Shown in pieces: positions 18,340 through 28,163 of a stretch of 64,000 bases of DNA; the stretch's first letter is position 1; every line of letters starts with the position of its first letter. The notes under the pieces were generated by a model. It was not told the origin of the DNA. It saw nothing but the letters and a program-made list of their open reading frames with translations, and searched no databases. The stretch covers positions 3,227,501-3,291,500 of the forward strand of contig NZ_FNTZ01000001.1 of assembly GCF_900105555.1 (NCBI RefSeq), read 5' to 3'. The translations under genes and the position numbers were made by a program. This stretch comes from Pseudomonas coleopterorum. GTDB lineage: Bacteria > Pseudomonadota > Gammaproteobacteria > Pseudomonadales > Pseudomonadaceae.

Positions 18340-18680
18340 GCGGAGAAGTTTGGCGGAAGCGTATAAGGGTGAGTACTGGTGACGGGCAGCTACCGGCCAG
18401 GAGCGGCCAGGAGCGCATAAGCATAGGGCTGCAGCTTCACCCTAATCCGCGCGAAATTAGTAACAATAAATACGCTATGCGTAATTTTTGGTCTTCCGGC
18501 CATGGAAACATTACGGAGTGCTCATGGCAAAAAGCAGCCCGTTCGGCAAGTCAAGAATGACTGAAATTTACGCATACCATCCATAACTCCATTCCACACA
18601 ACAGGTGCTACCCTCAGACGTCACTCATTTCTATCGTCTGCCACAATTCGCAGCCCTCCACTCAGTGCAAACCCCACCCC
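18340..18680. promoter_or_regulatory. Intergenic region with a spaced inverted repeat
   Basis: No gene is supported in these 341 bases. TATGCGTAA (18476-18484) and TTACGCATA (18568-18576) are exact reverse complements 83 bases apart, each next to a T/A-rich stretch. They might be paired operator sites forming a loop upstream of the arginase-family gene. Confidence 0.35.
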
Positions 18681-19598
18681 ATGCAGCTAATAACCGCACC
18701 CTCCAACCTTGGACTAAGCCCCCCACACCCCGGCCACGAACCCGGCACATGGCGAGCGCCCTCTGCTCTGATGGCCGCCGGCCTACTGGAGGCGATCGGC
18801 GCGCATGCCTCTCAGGAACTACCCCGCCCCCGCTATTCCCCCGAAGCCCAGCCAGGCACACGGCTACGCAACGGCCACGCCATGCGCGCGTTCAACATCG
18901 CTTTGGCGAAGCGAGTGAGCGAAGCCTGCAGACAGGGTGAGTTTGCCTTGGTCATCGGCGGGGATTGTTCGATCCTTTTGGGGGCGTTGGCGGGCGCTCG
19001 CCAAGCCGGCCCCGTTTCCCTTATGCATATCGATGGGCACAGCGACTTTCGCCATCCGGGCAACTATGACTCGCAGCTGAGCCTCGGCGCGGTAGCGGGC
19101 ATGGACCTTGCGTTGGCCACTGGGCGTGGTGAGTCATTGGCGACACAGTGGCCGGGCGTCGTGGGACCTCTGGTTGCTGACGTGGATGTCGTTCAGCTGG
19201 GCGAACGGGAAAATCGCGACGCAGATTTTGCGTGGCCTGACATCAACGATACGGCGATCAACCGGATCGATGTCTTTGAAGCGCTAAGGTTGGGACCAGC
19301 TGCCGTCATTCAACGCATTCGCGAAACGCTGGACCGAACACCTGAGCAAGGGTTCTGGATACACCTGGATGTGGACGTTCTGGACCAGTCAGTGATGCCC
19401 GCCGTGGACTGCCCTGGCTCCCCGGGCATTCCAGCTGCGGACCTGTCGCGCATCATGGCTCCCTTCGTGGCTGACCCGCGGTGCAGGGGGATGACCGTCA
19501 CGGTATTTGACCCTGACCTAGACCCTGACGGTCGCTACGCTGCGGTCATCGTGGATCTGTTGAAACAGTTGCCGTTCCCCGTTCAGGTGAGCCCGTGA
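18681..19598 (+). CDS. Arginase/agmatinase superfamily protein, atypical metal site
   Basis: The 305-residue protein has the ureohydrolase layout: VIGGDCSILLG (about 91-101), MHIDGHSDF, and HLDVDVLDQSVMPAVD. Canonical arginases have GGDHS, DAHxD and S-x-DVD-x-x-DP with a GTP loop. Here the first metal-ligand His is replaced by Cys, and the last loop reads GSPG. The fold is secure but the reaction is not; guanidino-acid or formimino hydrolases are alternatives to arginase. The ATG at 18681 has no clear ribosome site. The gene stands alone and is convergent with the sugar dehydrogenase. Confidence 0.78.
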   Translation: MQLITAPSNLGLSPPHPGHEPGTWRAPSALMAAGLLEAIGAHASQELPRPRYSPEAQPGTRLRNGHAMRAFNIALAKRVSEACRQGEFALVIGGDCSILLGALAGARQAGPVSLMHIDGHSDFRHPGNYDSQLSLGAVAGMDLALATGRGESLATQWPGVVGPLVADVDVVQLGERENRDADFAWPDINDTAINRIDVFEALRLGPAAVIQRIRETLDRTPEQGFWIHLDVDVLDQSVMPAVDCPGSPGIPAADLSRIMAPFVADPRCRGMTVTVFDPDLDPDGRYAAVIVDLLKQLPFPVQVSP

Positions 19599-19622
19599 TC
19601 CGAGCGAAGCAGGCCCTGTCCT

Positions 19623-21242
19623 TCAACCCCCACGAGCCCCCGGCATCACCCTCAACAGCTTCGCATCGACCCCATCGGTAAGCACATAGATCGACCCATC
19701 GGGAGCCACCTTGACGTCTCGCATGCGCTCGTCCAGTTCGCTCAGCAACAACTGCTGATCCACGATCTGCTGCCCATTGCGGACGACGCGGCGCACGGCG
19801 CGCTCCTTGAGTGCCGGGACCAGCAAATCCCCGCGCCAGTGGGGAAACAACGGGCCGTCATAAATCGCCAAGCCTGAAGGTGCAATCGACGGTGTCCACT
19901 CCAGAACCGCATTTTGATAGCCCGGCAGCTGAGTGAACGGCGTCACCTTGGCGAACGGGTAGTCGATGCCAGCGGTCACGACAGGCCATCCGTAGTTGCC
20001 GCCCGGCACGATCCGGTTGATCTCGTCACCGCCGCGCGCGCCATGCTCGGTGATGAGCAGGTCGCCCGTTGTCGGATCCACGGCGATGCCCTGGACATTG
20101 CGGTGGCCGAGACTGTAGATCTCGGGGGCCGCACCGGCTTTGCCGATGAAAGGATTGTCCGCCGCAGGCCTGCCCTCGCGATCAAGCCTGACCAGGGTAC
20201 CCAGATCATTCGCCGGGTTCTGCGCTTCCTCACGTCGCTCGCTGCCGTCTCCCAGAGAAAGCACCAAGGTCTCGTCGCCGAGAAACGCAATGCGCCCACC
20301 GTTGTTGCCCGTGCGAGGTTTGAGCGTGGAGCTGAACAGGACTCGGACATCCTCTATCCTGTCGCTCTTCAGCGTGGCCCGTACCAGGCGCGTGCCGTTC
20401 GCAGCGGCTTCGCCGTAGCCCATCGTCAGGTACAGCCAACCATTGCGCTCGAACTGTGGATCCAGCACGACTTCCATCAATCCAGCAGTGCCGCCCTGCT
20501 GGAAGATGGGCGGGAGCCCGTCGAGCTTGATCTGCGAAGCTGCGCCATTCGTACCAATGACCAAGAGTCGCCCACCCATTTCAGTGACCAGCACACGGCC
20601 GTCCGGAAGAAACGCCACCGACCACGGGCGGTTCAGCCCCGTCGCGACGGTTTGCACTTCATAGCTGGCCCGATCCACTGTCGCCGGCTTGTCGGGGGCG
20701 CCTGGGGCCATGGCGAAAAAAAGCATGGCCGGTGCCGCCAGCAGAACTGCCACCACAGCCGCCTCGCGCCAGCGCCCTCCTCCGTCCGGCGAATCACTCC
20801 GTTTGGAGGAACTGGTCAGACGCGCATACAGCCACCCGCCGACGATCCCCGTCAGCGACATCAGGCCAAGGCCAACAGCCGTGCGGGTGCCCGGCAGTGC
20901 GGGCATGGGGATCACCGAGCGCATCAGCCAGAAGACGAAAGCCAGACCACACGTGCTGGCCGCGATGAACACGAACCGGCGCCAGGAAGGCGGAGCGAAA
21001 CGCAGCACCCAGTGGCCTGCCATGACCGCGAGCAATAAGGCTGCCGCAGCGATGCCGAACATGACCGGACCAAACCGTGCGAGGTCTTCGAGCGTCGTCC
21101 AGAGCCGTACCGATGAAGTCACCGGCGCCCCGAGGCGGAGCAGCTCGCCCAGATTGAGCTGGGTCTGCACGATACTGGCGATGGCGCCGGTTGCCAGCGC
21201 GGCGACAAGTAGCGTCCTGAGGGTGCGAATCATGGCCGTCAT
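19623..21242 (-). CDS. Membrane-anchored PQQ-type sugar dehydrogenase (GSDH family)
   Basis: The N-terminal ~170 residues hold about four hydrophobic helices. A soluble propeller then begins VQTVATGLNRPWSVAFLPDG. Motifs typical of soluble glucose/sorbosone dehydrogenases follow: GLMEVVLDPQF, YSLGHRNVQGIAVDP, ITEHGARGGDEINRI and GNYGWPVV. The enzyme oxidises sugars or aldoses with PQQ, probably on the periplasmic side. Fusion of a multi-helix anchor to this domain is less usual than a signal peptide. Start choice is open: ATG 21242, ATG 21233 and GTG 21287 are in frame and none has a strong ribosome site. Confidence 0.8.
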   Translation of the reverse strand: MTAMIRTLRTLLVAALATGAIASIVQTQLNLGELLRLGAPVTSSVRLWTTLEDLARFGPVMFGIAAAALLLAVMAGHWVLRFAPPSWRRFVFIAASTCGLAFVFWLMRSVIPMPALPGTRTAVGLGLMSLTGIVGGWLYARLTSSSKRSDSPDGGGRWREAAVVAVLLAAPAMLFFAMAPGAPDKPATVDRASYEVQTVATGLNRPWSVAFLPDGRVLVTEMGGRLLVIGTNGAASQIKLDGLPPIFQQGGTAGLMEVVLDPQFERNGWLYLTMGYGEAAANGTRLVRATLKSDRIEDVRVLFSSTLKPRTGNNGGRIAFLGDETLVLSLGDGSERREEAQNPANDLGTLVRLDREGRPAADNPFIGKAGAAPEIYSLGHRNVQGIAVDPTTGDLLITEHGARGGDEINRIVPGGNYGWPVVTAGIDYPFAKVTPFTQLPGYQNAVLEWTPSIAPSGLAIYDGPLFPHWRGDLLVPALKERAVRRVVRNGQQIVDQQLLLSELDERMRDVKVAPDGSIYVLTDGVDAKLLRVMPGARGG

Positions 21243-21472
21243 TCGATTTTGTCTCTGGCTGGCTTCCACGTTTTGCAGAATCCCCACGCGTCCTGATCTG
21301 AGACACTTCCCCTGGAAAATTCGCTCATCGAGTGTGCTACCAGTTCTTACAGACGAACTGCCCGCGGTTCACCTGAGCCGCACGCCCCTCAAACAACATA
21401 CCTTCGTCGGCCTCGTCACCTCTCAAGGTCTGGATGACCGTAGCAACCTGCAGCCTCAAGACCGCTTGCCCA

Positions 21473-23989
21473 TCAGAACTGGTATTTAGCCGTGACCATG
21501 AGATTGCGTGGGTCGCCGTAGTAACCGCCGAGGAAGGTTTCATCCAGTGAACTCAGGTACTTCTTGTCGAACAGGTTGTTGACGTTGACCAGCGCAGACA
21601 GGTTGTCGGTGAACGCGTAGCGGGCCATCAGGTTGAAGACCGCGTAGTCGTCCTGCCTGGCTTTGACCGTCTTGCTCAACTGCCACGGCGTGGTGCTGAA
21701 GTGGATGCCGCTCTGCCAGTTGACGCCACCGCCCAGGGTCAGCCGATCCAGTTCATTGGGCATGCGATAGGTGGTCCAGAACTTGACCAGCTCGGCAGGC
21801 GCAACGGTATTGATCCGGTCGCCATCGGCGTTTTCCGTCACGGCGTGGGTGTAGCTAGCCGCGACTTTCCAGCCGGGCTGGATCTCACCGTTGATCTCCG
21901 CATCGAAACCGCGGGTCCTGGCGCCGTTGACTGCACGGTAGGCTCGTTCGCTGAGGGTGCCGCTGACGATCTGTCCTGGATCAAGCTCTGCCAGGTTGTC
22001 TTGCTTGGTCATGAACACGTCGAAGCTGGTGGTGATGCGACCGTCGAGAAACTCGCTTTTGACGCCAACCTCGAACGCATCGCCGGTACGCGGTTCCAGG
22101 GACTTGCCGTCCCGATCATGCACACTTTGCGGCTTGAAGATGCTGGCGTAGCTGGCGTAGATCGAGTGCTGGTCGGTCAGGTCGTAGACGATACCGGCGT
22201 AGGGGGTGAACTCGCCGTGCTCCTGGTATTGGGTATCGCTGCTGTTGGCGGCATCTGCCGGCGCCCGGTAATGGTAGTAGCTGTCGTATTTATAGTTGCT
22301 GGCCCGCCCGCCGAGGATGATCGACAGGTCATCGGCAGGGCGCAGGCGCACGGCGGCGTAGGTGCCCAACTGGCGGATGGTGGTGTCGTTATCGAACAGA
22401 ATCTGGCCGTTGCCCTGAGGTTCCTCGGTACGGTTGTTCCACGTGTAGTAGTTGATGGAGCGACCTTCGACATCTTCGCCCGCGGCAGGATCGTTGTGGT
22501 CTTCGAACTTTGTGTAGGTCATGCCGATCACGAGTTCATGCTCACGCCCGAACAACCGGAACGGGCCCTTGGCGTTGACATCAATCCCGGTCTGTTTTTG
22601 CCAGCCGGTCGACGAGCCACCATAGAGCTGCATGCCGTCACCGGTAGCTTCGTCGATAAACCCCCAGCTGGCGGAAGCCAGTTTCGAATCGCGCTTGCTG
22701 TACATCTGATTGACCGAAGCCTTCAGCGCCCAGTCATTGGCCAACTGCTGTTCCAGCGAGTAGAAGACATTCAGCGTGTCCTGCTGGCGCCTGCTCCAGC
22801 GCGACGCCGGGTTGGTGGAGCGGGAAAAATCGGTCTGCCCGCCCTCGCTGTTGAACAGCGGGAAACTGGCGAAGGACACGCCGCGCGGATCCTGTTTCTG
22901 ATAGTCATAGCCAGCGGTCAGCAGCAGGCTGTCGGTCAAGTCGGCTTCGACGATGCCGTAATGGACCTGTTTCTCTGTCTGGTAGTGATCGATGTGGCTA
23001 TTGCCTTGCTGATAGGCGTTGACCATGCGCCCGCGGATGTTGCCCGTGGGCGTCAAGGGTCCGGAAACGTCCATCTCGGTACGGTACTGATCCCACGAGC
23101 CGAGGCCTGCGCTGACATAGCCCTGCAATTGATCGGTGGGGCGCTTGCGCACCAGATTGATGGTGCCCGAGGGATCGCCGGCCCCGGTCAGCAGCCCGGA
23201 TGCACCGCGCAATACTTCGATACGATCGTAGATCGCCATGTCGGACAGGCTTTGCGGGGTGGCGCTGGTGGAAACCACCAACGTGGTAGGTACGCCGTCG
23301 TACTGATAGCTGTCGATACCATAGCCACGGGAGTAGATGTTCACCCGCTCCGAATCCAGCGGTTGCAGAGAAATGCCCGGGATTTGCTCCAGTACTTTGG
23401 CCAGGCTCGTGAGGTTCTGGTCATCGAGTCGCTGGCGAGTGATGACGCTGACGGTCTGCGGCGTTTCACGCAACGACAGGTTCAGACGTGTCGCGGTCGT
23501 GGTCGCCGTCGTGGTGTAGGACCCGGAACCGTCGCTGGTAAGGCCCAGGGTTCGCGCATCGATACTGGTGGCTCCGAGCTCCACGGCGCCCTGCTCTTCG
23601 ACGACCTGGTTCAGCAGGTAATTGCCCTGCGAGGTTTTCACCACAGCAAGGCCCGTACCCCTCAGCAAACGGGCGAAGCCCTGTTCCACGCTGAACGAAC
23701 CTTGCAGACCGGGACTGGACAGGCCGGCGGTCAGACGAGCATCCGCAGACAGGGGAATTGCCGCCTGACGCCCAAACTGGCTGAGTGCCTGATCCAGCGG
23801 CCCGGCTGCGACCGAGAAGCTTACCAACGCCGAGGCCAACGCAACCGGCTCCTGGGCGTACACCCCAGGGGCGGCCAGCGTTGTGCCCAACGAAAGACTG
23901 CTGGCCAGCAGCAACGGCAAAGACCAGACGCGGGTTTCTTCGATGGTGTGGCCAAGGGCCGGGCGACGGTGATGGATAGGATGCTTCAT
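21473..23989 (-). CDS. TonB-dependent siderophore receptor with STN signalling domain
   Basis: The 838-residue outer membrane receptor has a long signal region ending near VYAQEP (about residue 47). A secretin/TonB short N-domain (about 60-110) contains AAGPLDQALSQFGRQ and FARLLRGTGL. The plug has ETPQTVSVITRQRLDDQN and VLRGASGLLTGAGDPSGTINLVRKRP, and a large barrel ends in the C-terminal aromatic KYQF. The FpvA/FoxA/FhuE type imports ferric siderophores. The STN domain signals to an anti-sigma factor, and a FecR gene lies next on the same strand. No siderophore synthesis genes are nearby, so a foreign siderophore is likely (inference). Confidence 0.92.
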   Translation of the reverse strand: MKHPIHHRRPALGHTIEETRVWSLPLLLASSLSLGTTLAAPGVYAQEPVALASALVSFSVAAGPLDQALSQFGRQAAIPLSADARLTAGLSSPGLQGSFSVEQGFARLLRGTGLAVVKTSQGNYLLNQVVEEQGAVELGATSIDARTLGLTSDGSGSYTTTATTTATRLNLSLRETPQTVSVITRQRLDDQNLTSLAKVLEQIPGISLQPLDSERVNIYSRGYGIDSYQYDGVPTTLVVSTSATPQSLSDMAIYDRIEVLRGASGLLTGAGDPSGTINLVRKRPTDQLQGYVSAGLGSWDQYRTEMDVSGPLTPTGNIRGRMVNAYQQGNSHIDHYQTEKQVHYGIVEADLTDSLLLTAGYDYQKQDPRGVSFASFPLFNSEGGQTDFSRSTNPASRWSRRQQDTLNVFYSLEQQLANDWALKASVNQMYSKRDSKLASASWGFIDEATGDGMQLYGGSSTGWQKQTGIDVNAKGPFRLFGREHELVIGMTYTKFEDHNDPAAGEDVEGRSINYYTWNNRTEEPQGNGQILFDNDTTIRQLGTYAAVRLRPADDLSIILGGRASNYKYDSYYHYRAPADAANSSDTQYQEHGEFTPYAGIVYDLTDQHSIYASYASIFKPQSVHDRDGKSLEPRTGDAFEVGVKSEFLDGRITTSFDVFMTKQDNLAELDPGQIVSGTLSERAYRAVNGARTRGFDAEINGEIQPGWKVAASYTHAVTENADGDRINTVAPAELVKFWTTYRMPNELDRLTLGGGVNWQSGIHFSTTPWQLSKTVKARQDDYAVFNLMARYAFTDNLSALVNVNNLFDKKYLSSLDETFLGGYYGDPRNLMVTAKYQF

Positions 23990-24029
23990 GCAGTGTTTCC
24001 GGAAGGACTGAAAAGGCCGCCTACATGGC

Positions 24030-24041
24030 GGGGATATCCCC
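24030..24041. repeat. 12-bp perfect palindrome before the receptor gene
   Basis: GGGGATATCCCC is a perfect palindrome in the 97-base gap between the FecR gene and the receptor gene, about 40 bases upstream of the receptor start. It may be an operator or an RNA hairpin in the leader. An A-rich tract (24078-24086 on the plus strand) lies next to the FecR stop. Confidence 0.35.
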
Positions 24042-24086
24042 AGGCCAATCGAGAATCGAAAAACTGCCTCCCGTTTGAAAAAAAAA

Positions 24087-25094
24087 TCAGGCTGAACCCC
24101 GTGCCGTTACGGTGACCCAGTAGCGCGTGCGGCGCACGATGATCACCGGCAGGCTGTCCTCGAGTAACGAGAGAATCCGTTCGCTGTCGTCCAGTGGGTA
24201 GGAGCCGGTAAGCAGCAGATCGGCCACCTGCGGATCGCAGCGCAGGACACTGCTGCGATAGCGCGCCAATTGCGCCACGAAATCGCCCAGCCGCATGCGC
24301 TCGGCCACGATGAAGCCGTCGATCCAGGCAAGGCTGGCCGCGTTGATCGGCTGGGGGTGGGAAATGCTTCCGCGAGCGATGCGGGCCTGATAACCCGCCT
24401 CGACGATCTGCTCCGCCAGGTTCCCGGGCATGGAAGCCGCCACGCGACCGCTGCTCACTGACAACAGTGTGCCTGACCCTGCCTCGTCGCAGCGTACGGT
24501 GAAGCGCGTGCCCAACGGACGCAGCAGTGCATCACGCGTTTGCACGAGCAGTGGTCGCCGAGCCGAATCGCTACCGGTGAGAATATCCACCTCGCCGTAG
24601 CGCACGAGGATGCGCCGCTCATGAGCATCAAAGCGGATGTCCACTGCGCTGTCGGTGTTGAGCCACAACTGTGTACCGTCGGCCAGCCGGTGGCGGCGGC
24701 GCTCACCGGTTGCCGTGCTCAGATCGGCCAGAGCCGATTGCAGCCAATGGCCGTCCTTGGTCTGCCAGCCCACTGCCCCCAGCAACCCGGCACCGATCAA
24801 TATTTTCAATGCCTGGCGTCGGTCGCCACTGACGTAACGGGTCTGTTGCAAGGCGCGGCGCGCGACGGGGCTTTCCAGCGCCTGGGCGCGGTTCTTGATG
24901 ACATCGGTCATACCTGTCATGCGTTGCCAGGCGCGCTCATGCTCGCTGTCGCTTTGTCGCCAGCGCTGCAGTTGCTGTAGATCGGTTTCACTGATGTCGC
25001 CGGATTGACTCAAGGTGAACCAGGCAAGTGCTTGATCTCGCACCTCGGCACGGATCGGCGACTCTGAGGTGCGGCGTGCAGACACGGGCTTCAC
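24087..25094 (-). CDS. FecR family anti-sigma factor / sigma regulator
   Basis: The 335-residue protein begins with a cytoplasmic anti-sigma domain that includes ALAWFTLSQSGDISETDLQQLQRW and SDSEHERAWQRM, a FecR/DUF4880 signature. One membrane helix follows at about 95-110 (LKILIGAGLLGAVGW). The periplasmic FecR domain has HRLADGTQLWLNTDSAVDIRF and a C-terminal segment that contacts the receptor STN domain. It holds the ECF sigma factor inactive until the loaded receptor signals. It overlaps the sigma gene by four bases. Confidence 0.92.
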   Translation of the reverse strand: MKPVSARRTSESPIRAEVRDQALAWFTLSQSGDISETDLQQLQRWRQSDSEHERAWQRMTGMTDVIKNRAQALESPVARRALQQTRYVSGDRRQALKILIGAGLLGAVGWQTKDGHWLQSALADLSTATGERRRHRLADGTQLWLNTDSAVDIRFDAHERRILVRYGEVDILTGSDSARRPLLVQTRDALLRPLGTRFTVRCDEAGSGTLLSVSSGRVAASMPGNLAEQIVEAGYQARIARGSISHPQPINAASLAWIDGFIVAERMRLGDFVAQLARYRSSVLRCDPQVADLLLTGSYPLDDSERILSLLEDSLPVIIVRRTRYWVTVTARGSA

Positions 25095-25600
25095 TCGAAC
25101 AGACTGGCGTAGCAGCGGCTGAATGCCTTGAGCATGGACTTCTGCACCTGATTCACGCTGAGCCCCAACTGGGCAGCGATTTGTTTGTAGGTCATGCCAT
25201 CCAGCTGCGAGAGCAGAAAGATCTCCCGGACACGTGGCAACAGACCCTGCAGCAGTGCGTCGATTTCGGTGAGGGTTTCGATCAGCAGGTAGCGTTGCTC
25301 GGCAGACAGCTCGACGTGCTGGGGCTGTGTGGCAAGCGCTTCGGCGTAAGCGCGCTCGACAGCCAGGCGTCGCCAGCGATTGACCAGCAAGCTGTTGGCA
25401 ATCGTCGCCAGGTAGGCCAGTGGCTGCTTGAGTTCAGCGACCGGATTGCGGGAGCGGATGATCCGCACAAAGGTGTCCTGAGCCAGGTCATCGGCATCCG
25501 CAGCCTGGCCCAGACGGCGTTGGAGCCAGCCTTTGAGCCAGCTGTGATGTCGCACATAGAGGACTTCGACATCCTGTTCGAACGAGTTGTGCGTCCCCAT
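25091..25600 (-). CDS. ECF sigma factor, FecI family
   Basis: The 169-residue protein has sigma region 2 with ADDLAQDTFVRIIRS (about 36-50) and region 4 with LPRVREIFLLSQLDGMTYKQIAAQLGLSVNQVQ (about 121-153). This is the minimal two-domain ECF layout. It should direct transcription of the downstream receptor gene during iron limitation. It is the first gene of the sigma - FecR - receptor string. A Fur-box-like sequence overlaps its promoter region at 25625-25643. Confidence 0.92.
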   Translation of the reverse strand: MGTHNSFEQDVEVLYVRHHSWLKGWLQRRLGQAADADDLAQDTFVRIIRSRNPVAELKQPLAYLATIANSLLVNRWRRLAVERAYAEALATQPQHVELSAEQRYLLIETLTEIDALLQGLLPRVREIFLLSQLDGMTYKQIAAQLGLSVNQVQKSMLKAFSRCYASLFE

Positions 25601-25624
25601 CAGCCAGTACGCCTATCCGTAGAT

Positions 25625-25643
25625 GATAACTATTCGCAATATT
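25625..25643 (-). promoter_or_regulatory. Fur-box-like site upstream of the ECF sigma gene
   Basis: Read on the minus strand, AATATTGCGAATAGTTATC agrees with the 19-base Fur consensus GATAATGATAATCATTATC at 13 of 19 positions by eye. It lies 25 bases upstream of the sigma start, where Fe-Fur repression is expected. Confidence 0.5.
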
Positions 25644-26547
25644 AGCGATAAGTCTCGGCTGGCTGCAACGTGTTACTCGGATCGCGCACGCGAAACTGCT
25701 TCGGCGACTGTCCCGTGCCGCGCTTGAAAAAACGCGAAAAATACGCCGGATCGGAAAACCCCAGGCGGTCGGACACCTGGCCGATGGTCATGCTGGTGTA
25801 CACCAGGTCGCGCTTGGCTTCGAGCAACAGGCGCTGGTTGATCATCTGCAATGCGGATTGGCCTGAAAGGCGCCGACACAGGGCGTTGAGGTGAGCGCTG
25901 CTGATCCCCAGGGTGGCTGCATAGTGGTCGATGGGCAAATGCTCGCGAAAGCGCAGTTCCAATGCACGGGTGAAGTCCTGCAGATACTCCCGGCCTCGGT
26001 CCGGTTGCGCGGCGCGCGACAAGGACAGCGCCTGTTTGCGGCGACTGAGCCAGATCGACAGCACGGTGATCAGCGATTGCAGCATCGCGTCGCGGCCGGC
26101 CTGCTGTTGGCTGTATTCCTGGGCCAGGGTTGCAAACAGGGTGTCCAGATAGGGGCGATCAGTACCGATCGGATAACAGGCCGCAGTGGTCAGCACCGGA
26201 CTGTTGAGCAAGCTGCCCAGTTGCTCGGCCAACGGTTGCGCCAGGCTGAGTACGTAGCCCTGAATGTCTTCGGAGAACTTGAAGGTGTGCACACTCAGCG
26301 CCGGGACGACTTGCAGAGCAGGCGAATCGACGTGATTGATCACCTCCTCCACTTTCAGGCTCGCCTGCCCGGCCTGCACGTACAGCAGCTGTACCAGATC
26401 ACTGTGTCGATGGGGCTTTATTTCCCAGCCGTGAAGCTGGCTGCGCGCGGGGATCGACTCGCAGTGAATCAGGTCGGGCGTCGGCCAGGCGCCGGTTTCG
26501 CCATACAGTTTGAACACGGGAACAGCTATCGCTGAGGATTTCGACAT
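25642..26547 (-). CDS. pobR: PobR-like AraC family activator of pobA
   Basis: The 301-residue AraC/XylS protein has an N-terminal cupin half with KPHRHSDLVQLLYVQAGQA. Its C-terminal helix-turn-helix (about 190-285) includes HYAATLGISSAHLNALCRRL and IGQVSDRLGFSDPAYFSRFFKRGTG. It is divergent from pobA, which PobR proteins of pseudomonads activate in response to 4-hydroxybenzoate. ATG 26547 is chosen; GTG 26574 is an alternative. The C-terminal end abuts the ECF sigma promoter and overlaps the Fur-box-like site. Confidence 0.88.
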   Translation of the reverse strand: MSKSSAIAVPVFKLYGETGAWPTPDLIHCESIPARSQLHGWEIKPHRHSDLVQLLYVQAGQASLKVEEVINHVDSPALQVVPALSVHTFKFSEDIQGYVLSLAQPLAEQLGSLLNSPVLTTAACYPIGTDRPYLDTLFATLAQEYSQQQAGRDAMLQSLITVLSIWLSRRKQALSLSRAAQPDRGREYLQDFTRALELRFREHLPIDHYAATLGISSAHLNALCRRLSGQSALQMINQRLLLEAKRDLVYTSMTIGQVSDRLGFSDPAYFSRFFKRGTGQSPKQFRVRDPSNTLQPAETYR

Positions 26548-26692
26548 CGCGGGCTTTGCCTTGGAACGATCCACCGAAAGTCCATGGAATATGCCGAATA
26601 TTGCCTTCTTATCTCAAGTTCAGTCATCAAAAATACCGGAGACAACAATAAAAAGTGCTCTGTGAGGCCTCGTGCCCCAGTGGCACACCTGA

Positions 26693-27889
<1,197 letters not shown>

Positions 27890-27928
27890 ACGCGCTGAGC
27901 CACCCACTGAACTGACACGCGGGGGCTG

Positions 27929-28120
27929 CTATTTCTTCGGAAGTCGGTCCAGATCTGCGGGACCGAGTTCCACCCTTGCCCCCTCCCCTTCAGGTTCGGC
28001 TTCTCGACTGACACGCTCATCATCCGTGAGGCCTTTGCCAACCTCCTTCTGCACGATCGGGTCGTTTGGGGTATTTGGCGCGTCAGCGTTCTCGGCGTTC
28101 TTGTCGGTTTCTGTGTTCAT
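27929..28120 (-). CDS. Small acidic hypothetical protein
   Basis: The 63 residues are rich in Asp, Glu, Asn and Pro, with no hydrophobic segment, so the protein is probably disordered and cytoplasmic. It runs from NTETDKNAENADAPN to a basic LPKK end. AGG upstream of the ATG gives a modest ribosome site. It lies between pobA and the histidine kinase gene, convergent with pobA. No domain is recognised. Confidence 0.55.
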   Translation of the reverse strand: MNTETDKNAENADAPNTPNDPIVQKEVGKGLTDDERVSREAEPEGEGARVELGPADLDRLPKK

Positions 28121-28163
28121 GTCAACCTGCCTGATGAGTCAATCGAAACGAAGGGAAAAAGCG

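Noticed and set aside
21701..24115. 804-residue plus-strand open frame across the TonB receptor
   Set aside because: The minus-strand receptor has signal peptide, STN, plug and barrel motifs; the antisense frame has none and shows low-complexity composition.
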